The translations under genes and the position numbers were made by a program. Shown in pieces: positions 1 to 8,438 of a stretch of 64,000 bases of DNA. The DNA lies in NCBI RefSeq assembly GCF_020177375.1, contig NZ_JAIWHV010000001.1, forward strand, positions 1-64,000, in the 5' to 3' direction. This DNA is from Saliphagus infecundisoli (GTDB taxonomy: Archaea; Halobacteriota; Halobacteria; Halobacteriales; Natrialbaceae). Each line of letters starts with the position of its first letter. The first letter of the stretch is position 1. The notes under the pieces are model-generated. The model made no database searches. It saw only the letters and a list, made by a program, of their open reading frames with translations, and was not told where the DNA came from.

Positions 1-130
1 TACGGATCGCGGAATCTATCGATTCCGGCGATCCGCCAATCCCCAGCGCCACAGTTGGTTCACCATTGAGAGACCACTCATGAGACTGCTACGAAATCGG
101 TCTGACGGAAGGTCGCTATCCAACTACATA

Positions 131-610
131 TTATTCAGCGCATTCAGATCCCTGGTATGAATACATTATTCGAATATCCGGTGAGTTCCCGTTACCAGTG
201 TCCTGGTCCTCAACTTCTCCCCTTACCATTATGGTATCTCCATCCCAATCAGAAGTAGAGACCTCCTGCCAGGCACCATCATTCACCCGCATCTTGACAC
301 TGTACTGGCCTGAATCGGACGGAAGCTCTTCATGTGGGATAGTGAACCCATCAACTCTTGTTTCGTCTGGTCCGTCAATGAGTTCTTGTTTTGGATCAAG
401 CTCTTCGGAGCGTTCGATCAATACAGTGTCGTCCTCTATGAGCCGGAGTTCCCCTACTACGGACTCGGAAGAGCTATTTGACAACCCGACACTGCATAGA
501 ATAATCGCATTTTCGCCATTGCTTTGGCCGCTCAAACACCCGCTAAGGACGATACCACCCCCGATCGAAACAATAGTGCGCCGAGTCAATGAGTCCATAG
601 AAAATGTCAT
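131..610 (-). CDS. Tat-type haloarchaeal lipoprotein, unknown function
   Basis: A 159-residue secreted lipoprotein of unknown role. The N-terminus has an Arg pair (LTRR), a hydrophobic stretch and a lipobox LSGC with the lipidated Cys near residue 25, so it should be exported by Tat and anchored outside the membrane. The rest is acidic and beta-rich in appearance, with no catalytic motif that I recognise. Met1 is used as the start; Met5 (598) is possible. An AT-rich promoter stretch lies just upstream (about 612-640). The gene and its flanks are visibly lower in GC than the rest of the window, which hints at acquisition or relaxed constraint. Family unknown to me. Confidence 0.75.
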   Translation of the reverse strand: MTFSMDSLTRRTIVSIGGGIVLSGCLSGQSNGENAIILCSVGLSNSSSESVVGELRLIEDDTVLIERSEELDPKQELIDGPDETRVDGFTIPHEELPSDSGQYSVKMRVNDGAWQEVSTSDWDGDTIMVRGEVEDQDTGNGNSPDIRIMYSYQGSECAE

Positions 611-759
611 ATCACAATTGGTAAATAATTTGGGGAGAACGACCAGCTAATATTCCATTCGCACCTGCAGTGAGCGTGTGCCGAAGACTGCGCGGGTGGA
701 GACAGTTCTCTGACGGCCTCTTTTGCGCTACCAAAAGAACTCGAAGCGGTGGAACGACG

Positions 760-2337
760 TTACTCGGCGGAGATGACGTCGTCGATCCGGGTGATCATCG
801 TCGCGGCCTCGGTCGCGCTCTCGACGGCCTCCCGTTTGACGTCTGCGGGATCGACGATGCCGTACTCGACGGGGTCGGCGATCGAGACGTCCTCGCCGTC
901 GGTGACGAGACCGGCCCGGCCGCTCGACTCGTGTTCGGCCCGGAGATCGACGAGGACGTCGATCGGGTCCTGGCCGGTGTTGGCCGCCAGCGTCCGGGGG
1001 ACGATGTCGATCGCGTCCGCGAAGGCCGTGACCGCGAGCTGTTTGCGGCCCTCGATGCCGGCGGCCTCCGAGCGGATGCGGTCGGCGATCGCGATCTCGG
1101 TCGCGCCCGCGCCGGGGACGACCTCGCCGCTTTCGAGTGCGGTCGCGACGACGTCTAAGGCGTCGCCGATCGCGCGCTCGAGTTCGTCGACGACGTGTTC
1201 GGTGCCGCCACGGACGAAGACGGTGACGGTCTCGGCGGCGGCGCCGCCCTCGACGAACGCGAGGTCCTCGCCGGCGTAGGTGTCGGTGTGGACGTGGTCT
1301 GCGTGGCCGAAGGCGTCCGCGTCGAGATCGTCCAAGTCGCCGACGCGGGCGGCGCCGGTCGCGCTCGCGATCTTGCGGGCGTCGCTACTGGAGACGTTCT
1401 CGAAGGCGAGGACGCCCTCGTTCGCGAGCGCGCTCGCGACGCGGTCGTCGACGTCCTCGGTCGTGAAGACGACGTCGACGCCGCTGTCGGCGACGGTCTC
1501 GGCGTAGCCCGCGAGCTCGCTTTCCTCGGCGTCGAGGGCGGCGTTGAGCTGGTCGATCGACTCGATGGAGTACTCGGCGTCGACGTCGCCGGTGCGGACG
1601 CCGAGTTCGACGTCGACGATCGCGACGTCGGCGTCCTCGACGGAGACCGGCATCTCGCTGTGGGCGGGTTCCTCGTCGACGATGATCCCCTCGATGAGTT
1701 CGGTCGCCGAGGAGGAGGCGCCGACCTCGGTGTGGACGTTGACGTTCTCGCGGACGACGCCGTCGTCGCCGTCGACGTGGCGGATCGCGTCGACGACCGT
1801 CTCCGCGAGGACGTCGGCGGTCAGCCCACCGGTGCCCTTCCCGGTCATGCTCGATTCCGCGACCTGACCGAGGACCTCGTCGTCTACGTCCTCGCCCAGT
1901 ACCTCGTCGTCGACCGCCTCGAGGGCGATCCGGGAGGCCTCGTGGTAGCCCTCGACGATCGTCGTCGGGTGGACGTCCTGCTCTAGGAGGTCTTCGGCCT
2001 CCTCGAGGAGGGTGCCCGTGACGACGGCCGCCGTCGTGGTTCCGTCGCCGACCTCGTCCTCCTGGGTCTCGGCGACCTCGACGATCATCTGGGCGGCGGG
2101 GTGTTCGATGTCCATCTCCTCGAGGATGGTCGCCCCGTCGTTGGTGATGACGACGTCGCCGCCCGAGGAGACGAGCATCTTGTCCATCCCCCGGGGGCCG
2201 AGGGTCGTCCGGACCGAGTCGGCGACGGCCTTCCCGGCCATGATGTTCGACGATTGGGCGTCCCGCCCCTGGGTTCGCTGACTGTCCTCGCTCATGATGA
2301 ACATGGGTTGTCCGCCCATGCGTCGCTGTTGTGCCAT
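760..2337 (-). CDS. ths: Thermosome subunit (group II chaperonin)
   Basis: ATP-dependent folding chaperonin that assembles into a double ring in the cytosol. The 525-residue protein carries the group II signatures: [10 protein letters not shown] and TNDGATIL in the N-terminal equatorial part, GDGTTTA for nucleotide handling, and GAGATEI towards the end. The start [15 protein letters not shown] is typical of haloarchaeal subunits. The usual Gly-Gly-Met-rich C-terminal tail is missing; the protein stops at DDVISAE. Length and lack of the tail fit the shorter type of subunit (CCT3-like), which is an inference. A strong TATA element lies 34-45 bp upstream, and GAGGAT about 7 bp before the ATG can act as ribosome binding site. 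Confidence 0.96.
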   Translation of the reverse strand: MAQQRRMGGQPMFIMSEDSQRTQGRDAQSSNIMAGKAVADSVRTTLGPRGMDKMLVSSGGDVVITNDGATILEEMDIEHPAAQMIVEVAETQEDEVGDGTTTAAVVTGTLLEEAEDLLEQDVHPTTIVEGYHEASRIALEAVDDEVLGEDVDDEVLGQVAESSMTGKGTGGLTADVLAETVVDAIRHVDGDDGVVRENVNVHTEVGASSSATELIEGIIVDEEPAHSEMPVSVEDADVAIVDVELGVRTGDVDAEYSIESIDQLNAALDAEESELAGYAETVADSGVDVVFTTEDVDDRVASALANEGVLAFENVSSSDARKIASATGAARVGDLDDLDADAFGHADHVHTDTYAGEDLAFVEGGAAAETVTVFVRGGTEHVVDELERAIGDALDVVATALESGEVVPGAGATEIAIADRIRSEAAGIEGRKQLAVTAFADAIDIVPRTLAANTGQDPIDVLVDLRAEHESSGRAGLVTDGEDVSIADPVEYGIVDPADVKREAVESATEAATMITRIDDVISAE

Positions 2338-2370
2338 GTGTCGATCCTCACTACCCTGTCGTTAGCACTT

Positions 2371-2382
2371 CTATATAAATGT
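2371..2382 (-). promoter_or_regulatory. TATA box of the thermosome gene
   Basis: Read on the minus strand this is ACATTTATATAG, a near-ideal haloarchaeal TATA element. It places transcription start at about 2350, giving a leader of roughly a dozen bases before the thermosome ATG at 2337. Thermosome genes are typically strongly expressed and heat inducible, which fits such a strong box. Confidence 0.7.
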
Positions 2383-2414
2383 TTCTCTCCCGGCTCGCTT
2401 CCCTCGTGCGATCC

Positions 2415-3335
2415 CTACCGGAGGTCGTACCGGCGGACCGCCCGGTCCTGTCGGGCCGAGAGCCCGTGGGGGTTTCGCCGCTGGCCCCCGTCCTCCCCGC
2501 GGGCGGATCGCCCGTCCCTGAGCCCGCGGGCCGTGCTGCGGACGACCGCCGCGCCGTTGCCGACCCAGCCCGTCGGGGTCGAGTCGCCGGTCGCGACCGC
2601 CCGGACCTCCTGGGAGGCGTCCCGGAGCGCGCTCCCGGCCGCCCGCGCGAGGACCATCGGGCCGAGCCCGTAGTTCTTCGCCAGCCGGTAGCCAAGCGAC
2701 CGGTAACAGACCCCCCAGTTGCGCTCGAGGCGGCCGCCGTCGGTGCCGACCTCGTGGCGGGCGGCCATCCCCCCGCTCCAGGTGACGTCGTACCCCATCG
2801 CCGCGACCCTGTGGGCACAGTCCTTGGCTCCGCCCGTCTCGAGGTACTCGTCGAACCCGTCGAGGGCCTCGATGACCTCGCGGTCGAAGGCGACGTTGTC
2901 GCCGTCGAAGCCGGTGACCGCCCGGCCGCGGACGGGCCGTGGGTCCGACGGCGACCGGTCGTCGCCGGCCGGGCTCCCGACGCCGTCCCGGACGGGGCCG
3001 GTCACGACGTCGGCACCGCTCGCGCTCGCGGACTCGAGGGCCCCGTACCATCCCCCGTCGACGGCGTACTCGCCGCCGACGAACGCGACGACGTCGCCCG
3101 TCGCCGCCTCGATCCCCGCGTTCCGCGAGACGTTCCGGTTGCGCTCGGAGATCTCGACTAAGACGTCGACGTCGTCGCGCTCGCGGACCGCCCCCGTCGT
3201 CCCGTCGGCGGAGGGACCGTTGACGACGACGACCTCGGTGCTCGCGGGCACCGAGGTCCGGAGGGCGTCGAGACAGGGCAGCAGTCGCTCCCGGCCGTTG
3301 AGCGTCGAGACGACTACCGAGAGCTCCATACTCAT
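2415..3335 (-). CDS. Family 2 glycosyltransferase-like protein
   Basis: A 306-residue GT-A fold protein. The N-terminus ELSVVVSTLNGRERLLPCL and the segment RNRNVSRNAGIEAATGDVVAF are classic family 2 glycosyltransferase features. The acidic DxD motif that normally follows (FLDDD type) is replaced by FVGGEY near residues 85-90, so metal-dependent sugar transfer is uncertain. GFDGDNVAFDREV later in the protein matches the acceptor-side region of the family. The ATG at 3335 is chosen because the homology begins there; a second ATG lies two codons on. It is expected to act on lipid- or protein-linked glycans at the membrane; substrate unknown. Confidence 0.8.
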   Translation of the reverse strand: MSMELSVVVSTLNGRERLLPCLDALRTSVPASTEVVVVNGPSADGTTGAVRERDDVDVLVEISERNRNVSRNAGIEAATGDVVAFVGGEYAVDGGWYGALESASASGADVVTGPVRDGVGSPAGDDRSPSDPRPVRGRAVTGFDGDNVAFDREVIEALDGFDEYLETGGAKDCAHRVAAMGYDVTWSGGMAARHEVGTDGGRLERNWGVCYRSLGYRLAKNYGLGPMVLARAAGSALRDASQEVRAVATGDSTPTGWVGNGAAVVRSTARGLRDGRSARGEDGGQRRNPHGLSARQDRAVRRYDLR

Positions 3336-3381
3336 GGATAGTTTCCGCGATCGGTAAAATAGGCTGGGGTTCGGGCGTCCA

Positions 3382-4089
3382 TCAGCGGACGCGGGCCGTC
3401 CAGTAGGAGACGGAGGCGAAGTGGTCGGCGGTCGGAAGCGCCCCGACGGCCTCGTCGGCCGCACGGATCGGGGCCGCAAGGGCGTTCGGGATCGCCCGGT
3501 AGAGCCCGTAGGGCACGAGGAAGTCGTCGGCGACGTCCACGAGGGTGAGGTCCGCCTTCGCAAGCAGGACCGCGACCTCGCTCTTCGAGTACAGCCGCGA
3601 CCCCATCGGCAGCGCCCAGTTGTAGATGCTCCGGGCCGAAAAGCGGTTGAACGTGTCGAAGACGATCCGGTCGCTGGCGACCCGGCGCATCTCCCGGAGG
3701 AAGCCCTCGGGGTCGTCGGCCAGGTGGAAAAACCGCATTGCGACCACCGTGTCGAAGTGGTCGTCGGGGAAGGGGAGCCGACCCGCGTCGCCCCGGAGGA
3801 ACTCGAGGTGATCCGCGACCCCCGCCCGTCGGGCCTTCTCCCTGCCCTGTCGGAGCATCGCCGCCGAGATGTCCAGTCCCACCACGTCCGCGCCCCGCCG
3901 CGCCAGCATCGTCGTAAACCGGCCGGTCCCGCAGGCGATCTCGAGGATCTCCCGGCCCTCGACGGGCCCGACCGCCTCGAGGAGCGCCCGCTTCTCGCGT
4001 CGGTCGATCAGCCGACCGCCCCGGGAGAACCGTTTGTCGTCGTACTCCTCGGCGACGTCGTCGGCCTGATACCACTCCTGTCCTTTCAC
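3382..4089 (-). CDS. Class I SAM-dependent methyltransferase
   Basis: A 235-residue Methyltransf_11-type protein. Motif I is LEIACGTGRFT, followed by VVGLDIS for the ribose-binding acid and GDAGRLPFPDDHFD for motif III/IV, so S-adenosylmethionine binding is well supported. The acceptor substrate is unknown. The open frame continues further upstream, but GTG at 4089 is preferred because a CTTTATC promoter box on the minus strand lies about 25 bp before it, which gives a leaderless start. It sits next to the glycosyltransferase at 2415-3335 in the same orientation, with a small gap; a link to glycan or lipid modification is possible. Confidence 0.85.
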   Translation of the reverse strand: MKGQEWYQADDVAEEYDDKRFSRGGRLIDRREKRALLEAVGPVEGREILEIACGTGRFTTMLARRGADVVGLDISAAMLRQGREKARRAGVADHLEFLRGDAGRLPFPDDHFDTVVAMRFFHLADDPEGFLREMRRVASDRIVFDTFNRFSARSIYNWALPMGSRLYSKSEVAVLLAKADLTLVDVADDFLVPYGLYRAIPNALAAPIRAADEAVGALPTADHFASVSYWTARVR

Positions 4090-4178
4090 GCTGGGCGGAT
4101 CTACACTTCCCGGAGGATAAAGAGGTACTGGAGTCGGCCGACGGATCGGCTTTTGGCCCCTGATACCGTAGGACACCT

Positions 4179-4319
4179 ATGCCCACCTGCACCCACTGCG
4201 AGACGACCCTCGACGCCGAGGAGCTGGTGCGCCACGAGTCGGGCGACCTCCTGTTCGTTCACTGCCCGTCGTGTGGGGCGTCGATGGGAACGTACCGCGA
4301 GCCGGGGATCGGACGCTGA
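4179..4319 (+). CDS. CPxCG-type zinc-ribbon microprotein (46 aa)
   Basis: A 46-residue protein with two zinc-binding knuckles, CTHC at residues 4-7 and CPSCG near residues 29-33. This is the CPxCG-type small zinc-finger class known from haloarchaea. The frame is intact from ATG 4179 to TGA 4317-4319 and codon use is typical (G/C-rich third positions). The gene is divergent from the methyltransferase at 3382-4089. No function can be assigned; such proteins are suspected to act as small regulators or subunits. Confidence 0.75.
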   Translation: MPTCTHCETTLDAEELVRHESGDLLFVHCPSCGASMGTYREPGIGR

Positions 4320-4440
4320 CCGCCGGCCGACCGTCCGCACCTAATACATAATTCTACCATATATATACACCTATTATAAACAAGATTGTAGGTATCCACA
4401 TATGGGGAAGCTTTACCAACGCCGATTCCGCACTCCGGCT

Positions 4441-4719
4441 ATGAGCACGAGTACCACCGACGATCCTGCCGCGAGCGACGAACCCCTCTCGGAGGCCGAG
4501 TACCGCGACCGCCTCCGCGAGCTTCCCCCTTCGGCGAAACTCGTCGCCAAAGTCTTAGAGGGCGACGCCCCCCTCTCGCAGGGCCAGCTCGCCGAGGAGT
4601 CGCTGCTCCCCGACCGGACCGTCCGCTACGCGCTGAATCGGTTGGAGGACGTCGGCCTCGTCGGCTCCCGGTACAGTTTCCGGGACGCCCGCAAACAGGT
4701 CTACTTCCTCGAGCGGTAG
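4441..4719 (+). CDS. Winged-helix DNA-binding protein (MarR/TrmB-like)
   Basis: A 92-residue winged-helix protein: PPSAKLVAKVLEGDAPLSQGQLAEES is helix 1 and 2, LLPDRTVRYALNRLEDVGLV is the recognition helix and wing entry. No effector domain is present. ATG 4441 is chosen because a GCTTTACC box lies about 25 bp upstream; an ATG at 4402 in the same frame would start before that box. The preceding stretch (about 4340-4395) is markedly AT-rich with several TATA-like runs and may be its own regulatory region. It probably controls itself or the metallo-hydrolase gene that follows after about 30 bp. Confidence 0.8.
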   Translation: MSTSTTDDPAASDEPLSEAEYRDRLRELPPSAKLVAKVLEGDAPLSQGQLAEESLLPDRTVRYALNRLEDVGLVGSRYSFRDARKQVYFLER

Positions 4720-4749
4720 ACGCTTCCGTCGCCGGGCGGTAGCACCGGC

Positions 4750-5493
4750 GTGGACGTTCGACGAGTTCCCGTCCCGACCGACACCCGCGCGCCGACGGGG
4801 GCGACCAACGCCTACCGTGTCGGCGACTGCCTCGTCGATCCGGCGGGCCGGACCGACCGCCTCGACGCCGCCGGCGCTTCCCACCTCGCGGTCACTCACA
4901 CCCACCCCGACCACGTCGGCGGGGTCGCCGACTACGCCGACGGCCGGACGGTCTGGGCGCTCTCGGGCCACGCCGACCGTTTCGCGGCCGCGACGGGAGT
5001 CGAACCCGACCGCACGTTCGCCGAGGGCGATTCGGTCGCCGGGCTCTCGGTCCTCGAGACGCCCGGTCACGCAGTCGACCACGTCACGTTTTGCGGCGAG
5101 GACGCCGGCGAGGCGTTCGCCCTCCCGGGGGACCTCGCGACGGCGACCGGCAGCATCGTCGTCGGTCCGGACGGCGGGGGGATGGCCGCCTACCTCGACT
5201 CGCTCCGGCGCCTGCGGGACCGGAATCTCGACGTTCTCTACCCCGGCCACGGCGACCCGATCGAGGAACCCGCCGAGCGCTTGGCGGAGTTGATCGACCA
5301 CCGTCTCGCCCGAGAGCAGCGGGTCCGGGAGGCGATCGAGGCCGGAAACCGCGTTCCCGAGGCGATCCGCGAGGCCGCCTACGAACGGGATCTGTCGGGC
5401 GTCTCCGACCTCGCGACCCGGACCGTCATCGCCCATATCGAGAAGCTGGCCGCCGAGGGTGTCGTGGAGTGGGACAGCGAACGGGTGCGGTGA
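4750..5493 (+). CDS. Metallo-beta-lactamase-fold hydrolase
   Basis: A 247-residue MBL-fold enzyme. The zinc motif HTHPDHVGG (HxHxDH) lies near residue 50, ETPGHAVDHV supplies the next His, and PGDL then YPGHGDPIE supply the later metal ligands. A C-terminal helical part (residues about 180-247) resembles the LACTB2-type winged extension. The substrate could be a thioester, lactone or RNA; I cannot decide. The GTG at 4750 gives the typical N-terminus. It follows the winged-helix gene closely and may share its transcript. Confidence 0.87.
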   Translation: MDVRRVPVPTDTRAPTGATNAYRVGDCLVDPAGRTDRLDAAGASHLAVTHTHPDHVGGVADYADGRTVWALSGHADRFAAATGVEPDRTFAEGDSVAGLSVLETPGHAVDHVTFCGEDAGEAFALPGDLATATGSIVVGPDGGGMAAYLDSLRRLRDRNLDVLYPGHGDPIEEPAERLAELIDHRLAREQRVREAIEAGNRVPEAIREAAYERDLSGVSDLATRTVIAHIEKLAAEGVVEWDSERVR

Positions 5494-5530
5494 CGACGGG
5501 CTTTTCTCTCTGCCGGCGAATGGAGGGACG

Positions 5531-6223
5531 ATGGACTCGCTCGAGGCAGACCTCGAACGCGCACGCGACCTCGCCGTCGCCGACCTCGCCGACGCGGTCG
5601 AGTCGATCGGCTTCGAGTGTACCCGATGTGGGGCCTGCTGTACGAGCGAGGCCGAGGACCCGCACACGGCGACGGTCTTCCCCGACGAAGTGCGGGAGAT
5701 ACAGGACATGAACGACTACGATTGGAGGGACGTCGCCCGGCCGATGCCCTACGGGCTCCGCGAGGGCGAGGAAGGCCCGGAGGGCGAGACCTTCGAATGG
5801 GCGCTCGCCACCGACGGCTGTGGCGACTGTACGTTCTATGAGGAGGAGGGAGGCGTCGGCGCCTGTACCGTCCACCCCGACCGGCCGCTGATCTGCCGGA
5901 CCTACCCCTTTAGCGTGGTTCTCAAGGACGAGGGGGCGGGAGACGACGCGGGCGAGGACACCGAACTCGCACAGCCGATGGGCGCGGCCGTCGATCGGGA
6001 GGGGTCGGTCCGGGCCCACGAGTGCGAGGGTCTCGGCCGGGACATCTCGCGGGCGGACGCCGAGGAGCTCGCGGGGGCGCTCAAGGAACGCGCGATCCGC
6101 GAGCTCGAGGAGGCGATCGCCGTCCGCGAGGCCTACGAGCCCGCAGACCCCGGTTCGGGCGAGGTCGTCGTCCACGACTCGGAGGGAACGAAGCGGGCGG
6201 ACGGGCGACCTCGGGGCGGGTAG
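5531..6223 (+). CDS. YkgJ-family cysteine cluster protein
   Basis: A 230-residue protein with the CxxxCxxCC cluster (CTRCGACC near residues 30-37), then CGDC, a Cys in GACTVHPDRP and CRTYPF. This is the CxxCxxCC family (YkgJ, UPF0153) which binds iron or zinc. Function is not established; members are linked to metal clusters or flagellin methylation in other groups. The start ATG 5531 matches the family N-terminus. It begins about 40 bp after the metallo-hydrolase gene on the same strand. Confidence 0.82.
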   Translation: MDSLEADLERARDLAVADLADAVESIGFECTRCGACCTSEAEDPHTATVFPDEVREIQDMNDYDWRDVARPMPYGLREGEEGPEGETFEWALATDGCGDCTFYEEEGGVGACTVHPDRPLICRTYPFSVVLKDEGAGDDAGEDTELAQPMGAAVDREGSVRAHECEGLGRDISRADAEELAGALKERAIRELEEAIAVREAYEPADPGSGEVVVHDSEGTKRADGRPRGG

Positions 6224-6259
6224 CGGGAGCTATTTAGGCTCCTGGGGCGACCGTCGGCC

Positions 6260-7030
6260 ATGGCCATGGAGTTCGACTGGAACGGGGTTACCCACGTCAC
6301 GAAGGTCGACCCCGCAAAACCCCTTCCCGGGGACCTCGGGGTTCTCGCGGGGACGGACCTGATCCTCGTCGGCGGCTCCGACGGCGTGACGAGCGAGAAC
6401 ACCCTCGACGCCATCGGGGAACTCGAGTCGGCCGCCCCCGATGTGCCCGTCTTCCAGGAGCCGTACAGCGGCGACCACGTCACCCGGGAGACCGTAGAGC
6501 GTGCCGACGCGGTCGCGATCCCGGCGGTCTACAACGGCGACCGGGCGAACTTCGTCGGGAAACACGTCGATCTCTTCACCGAGGTCGCCCGCAAGCCGGA
6601 GGAGGTCCTCGGCTCGTCGGTCCCGTTCGTCGGCGACGCCATCCGGGAGCAGGCGACCGAGGCGATCGTCGACCTCGTCGGGAGCCTCTTCGGCGAGGGG
6701 TACGTCGTCCAGAACCCCGACGCCACGGCGGCCGCCACCGCGGGCGTCGCCGGGACCTACACGCCCGATCAGGTCGCGGGTGCGGCCCTCGCGACCGAGG
6801 CGTTCTACGGCTTTCCCGTCTTCTACGTCGAGTATTCGGGCACCTACGGCGGCACCGAGGACGTCACGGCCGCCGCGCGCTATCTCGAGGAGACGACGCT
6901 GCTCTACGGCGGCGGGATCGACGGCGAGAAGCGGGCCAGGGAGGTCCTCGAGGCGGGCGCGGACGCGGTCGTCGTCGGCGACTGCTTCCACGACGACCCG
7001 GCGGCGTTCCGGGCGACGATCCCCGAATAG
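6260..7030 (+). CDS. Geranylgeranylglyceryl phosphate synthase family (PcrB/GGGPS)
   Basis: A 256-residue TIM-barrel prenyltransferase that would join a polyprenyl diphosphate to sn-glycerol-1-phosphate, the first ether bond of archaeal membrane lipids. Family signatures are HVTKVDPAKP at the N-terminus, YVEYSGTYGG near residue 195 and the phosphate-binding LLYGGGI and AGADAVVVGD at the C-terminus. Haloarchaea can carry more than one copy, so this may be a paralogue with a different prenyl length. A TATTTA box at 6231-6236 lies 24-29 bp before ATG 6260, implying a leaderless mRNA; ATG 6266 is an alternative start. Confidence 0.83.
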   Translation: MAMEFDWNGVTHVTKVDPAKPLPGDLGVLAGTDLILVGGSDGVTSENTLDAIGELESAAPDVPVFQEPYSGDHVTRETVERADAVAIPAVYNGDRANFVGKHVDLFTEVARKPEEVLGSSVPFVGDAIREQATEAIVDLVGSLFGEGYVVQNPDATAAATAGVAGTYTPDQVAGAALATEAFYGFPVFYVEYSGTYGGTEDVTAAARYLEETTLLYGGGIDGEKRAREVLEAGADAVVVGDCFHDDPAAFRATIPE

Positions 7031-7130
7031 GCGACGCCCGCCAACGGTTCGCGTCCCGACGGTACCGCACGGCCACGTGGGGACGACAATCCCGGTTCTT
7101 ATTTGTCCTCCCCTCACTACCGCTTCCGAA

Positions 7131-7838
7131 ATGTCGTCCGAGTCGATCACGGTCCACCTGATCGGGGACTCCACGATGGCCGAGAAGGAGCCGAGCGAAC
7201 GTCCCGAAACCGGCTGGGGAACGCCGTTTGCCGACTTCGCCGACGACTCGGTGACGGTGGAGAACCACGCCCGCAACGGGCGCAGCACCCGGACCTTTCT
7301 GGCGGAGGGTCGGTGGCAGCCCGTGATACGCGACCTCGACGAGGACGACTACGTGTTCGTCCAGTTCGGTCACAACGACGAGGTCCCCTCGAAGGACCAG
7401 TACACGCCAGAGGCGGAGTTCACCGCCAACCTCGAGACGTTCGTCGCCGAGACGCGCGACCGCGGGGCGAACCCGGTGTTGCTCACGCCGATCGCGCGCC
7501 GCCGGTTCGACGGGACCGGCGACCCGGAAGACACCCACCGGGAGTATTCGAATCTGGTGCGGGAGGTCGCCCGGGCGCGTGACGTCCCGCTCGTCGACGC
7601 GGACGAGCGGAGCCGGTCGCTGCTCCGTGAACTGGGACCGCAGGGATCGAACTCGCTCTACAACCACCTGTCGCCGGGAGAGCACCCGAACTACCCCGAG
7701 GGCGTCGCCGACGACACCCACTTCAGCGAGCACGGCGCTCGCCGAGTCGCCCAACTGGTCGTCGACGGCATCGATGACCTGGACCTCGAGCTGGCTTCCC
7801 ACATCGCCCGGGGCGATCGGCGAGACAGCTCCTCGTGA
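7131..7838 (+). CDS. SGNH/GDSL hydrolase (rhamnogalacturonan acetylesterase-like)
   Basis: A 235-residue esterase of the SGNH superfamily. Block I is LIGDSTMAE (nucleophile Ser), block II has Gly/Arg in HARNGRSTRTF, block III is FGHND, and block V is DDTHFSEHGA with the catalytic Asp and His. The pattern fits rhamnogalacturonan or other carbohydrate acetylesterases. No signal peptide is seen, so it is probably cytoplasmic. A TTCTTATTTG promoter box lies about 27 bp before ATG 7131. Confidence 0.85.
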   Translation: MSSESITVHLIGDSTMAEKEPSERPETGWGTPFADFADDSVTVENHARNGRSTRTFLAEGRWQPVIRDLDEDDYVFVQFGHNDEVPSKDQYTPEAEFTANLETFVAETRDRGANPVLLTPIARRRFDGTGDPEDTHREYSNLVREVARARDVPLVDADERSRSLLRELGPQGSNSLYNHLSPGEHPNYPEGVADDTHFSEHGARRVAQLVVDGIDDLDLELASHIARGDRRDSSS

Positions 7839-7921
7839 CGTGGGGTCACCCGTCGCTCGAGCACGCTCGGGTTTTCGACGGCCGGAGCCGGACCGGAGCC
7901 GACGAGGCGCCGCCGGCCCGG

Positions 7922-8338
7922 TTAGAACGTTTCCTCGATGATCTCGCCGACGGCGAAGTTCGATTTGACCTCGCTGACCTCGATCTTGACGCGCTCGCCG
8001 ACCTCGGCGCCGGGGACGATGATGACGTAGCCCCGCTCGACGCGGGCGATGCCGTCACCCTGTTTGCCGATGTCCTCGATCTCGACGTAGCGGGTCTCGC
8101 CGACGTCGACCGGCGGCTGTGGCTCCGAGGGGGGCGTCGACTCCGCGGGACGGGCCTCGCGGGCGCTCGAGCCGGTTTCCTCCTCGCGGTCCCGGGAGAC
8201 GATCGCGACGCGGTAGACCTCCTCGGGGTCAATGTCACCGGTCTCGATCTCCTGGCGCGGGATTTCGACGACGTAGCGGTCGCCCTCGGTCGAGATCTCC
8301 GTGCTGAACAGACACAGGAGTTTGTCAGAGATTTCCAT
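7922..8338 (-). CDS. TRAM domain RNA-binding protein
   Basis: A 138-residue protein. The C-terminal half (about residues 78-138) is a TRAM domain: VDVGETRYVEIEDIGKQGDG then GYVIIVPGAEVGERVKIEV and FAVGEII, a small beta-barrel that binds RNA. Single-TRAM proteins are common in archaea and have been proposed to act like cold-shock proteins. The N-terminal part is a haloarchaeal extension joined by a Pro/Glu-rich linker. The gene is convergent with the esterase before it. Confidence 0.88.
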   Translation of the reverse strand: MEISDKLLCLFSTEISTEGDRYVVEIPRQEIETGDIDPEEVYRVAIVSRDREEETGSSAREARPAESTPPSEPQPPVDVGETRYVEIEDIGKQGDGIARVERGYVIIVPGAEVGERVKIEVSEVKSNFAVGEIIEETF

Positions 8339-8438
8339 AGAGATCCTCCGTCTGCAGTCTACGGTCCCTCCGTAATAGAACTACCGACGACGGCCCGCCC
8401 GTTCGGGGTTTCCGAGTGCCGTTCGGCGCCGATCCCGG

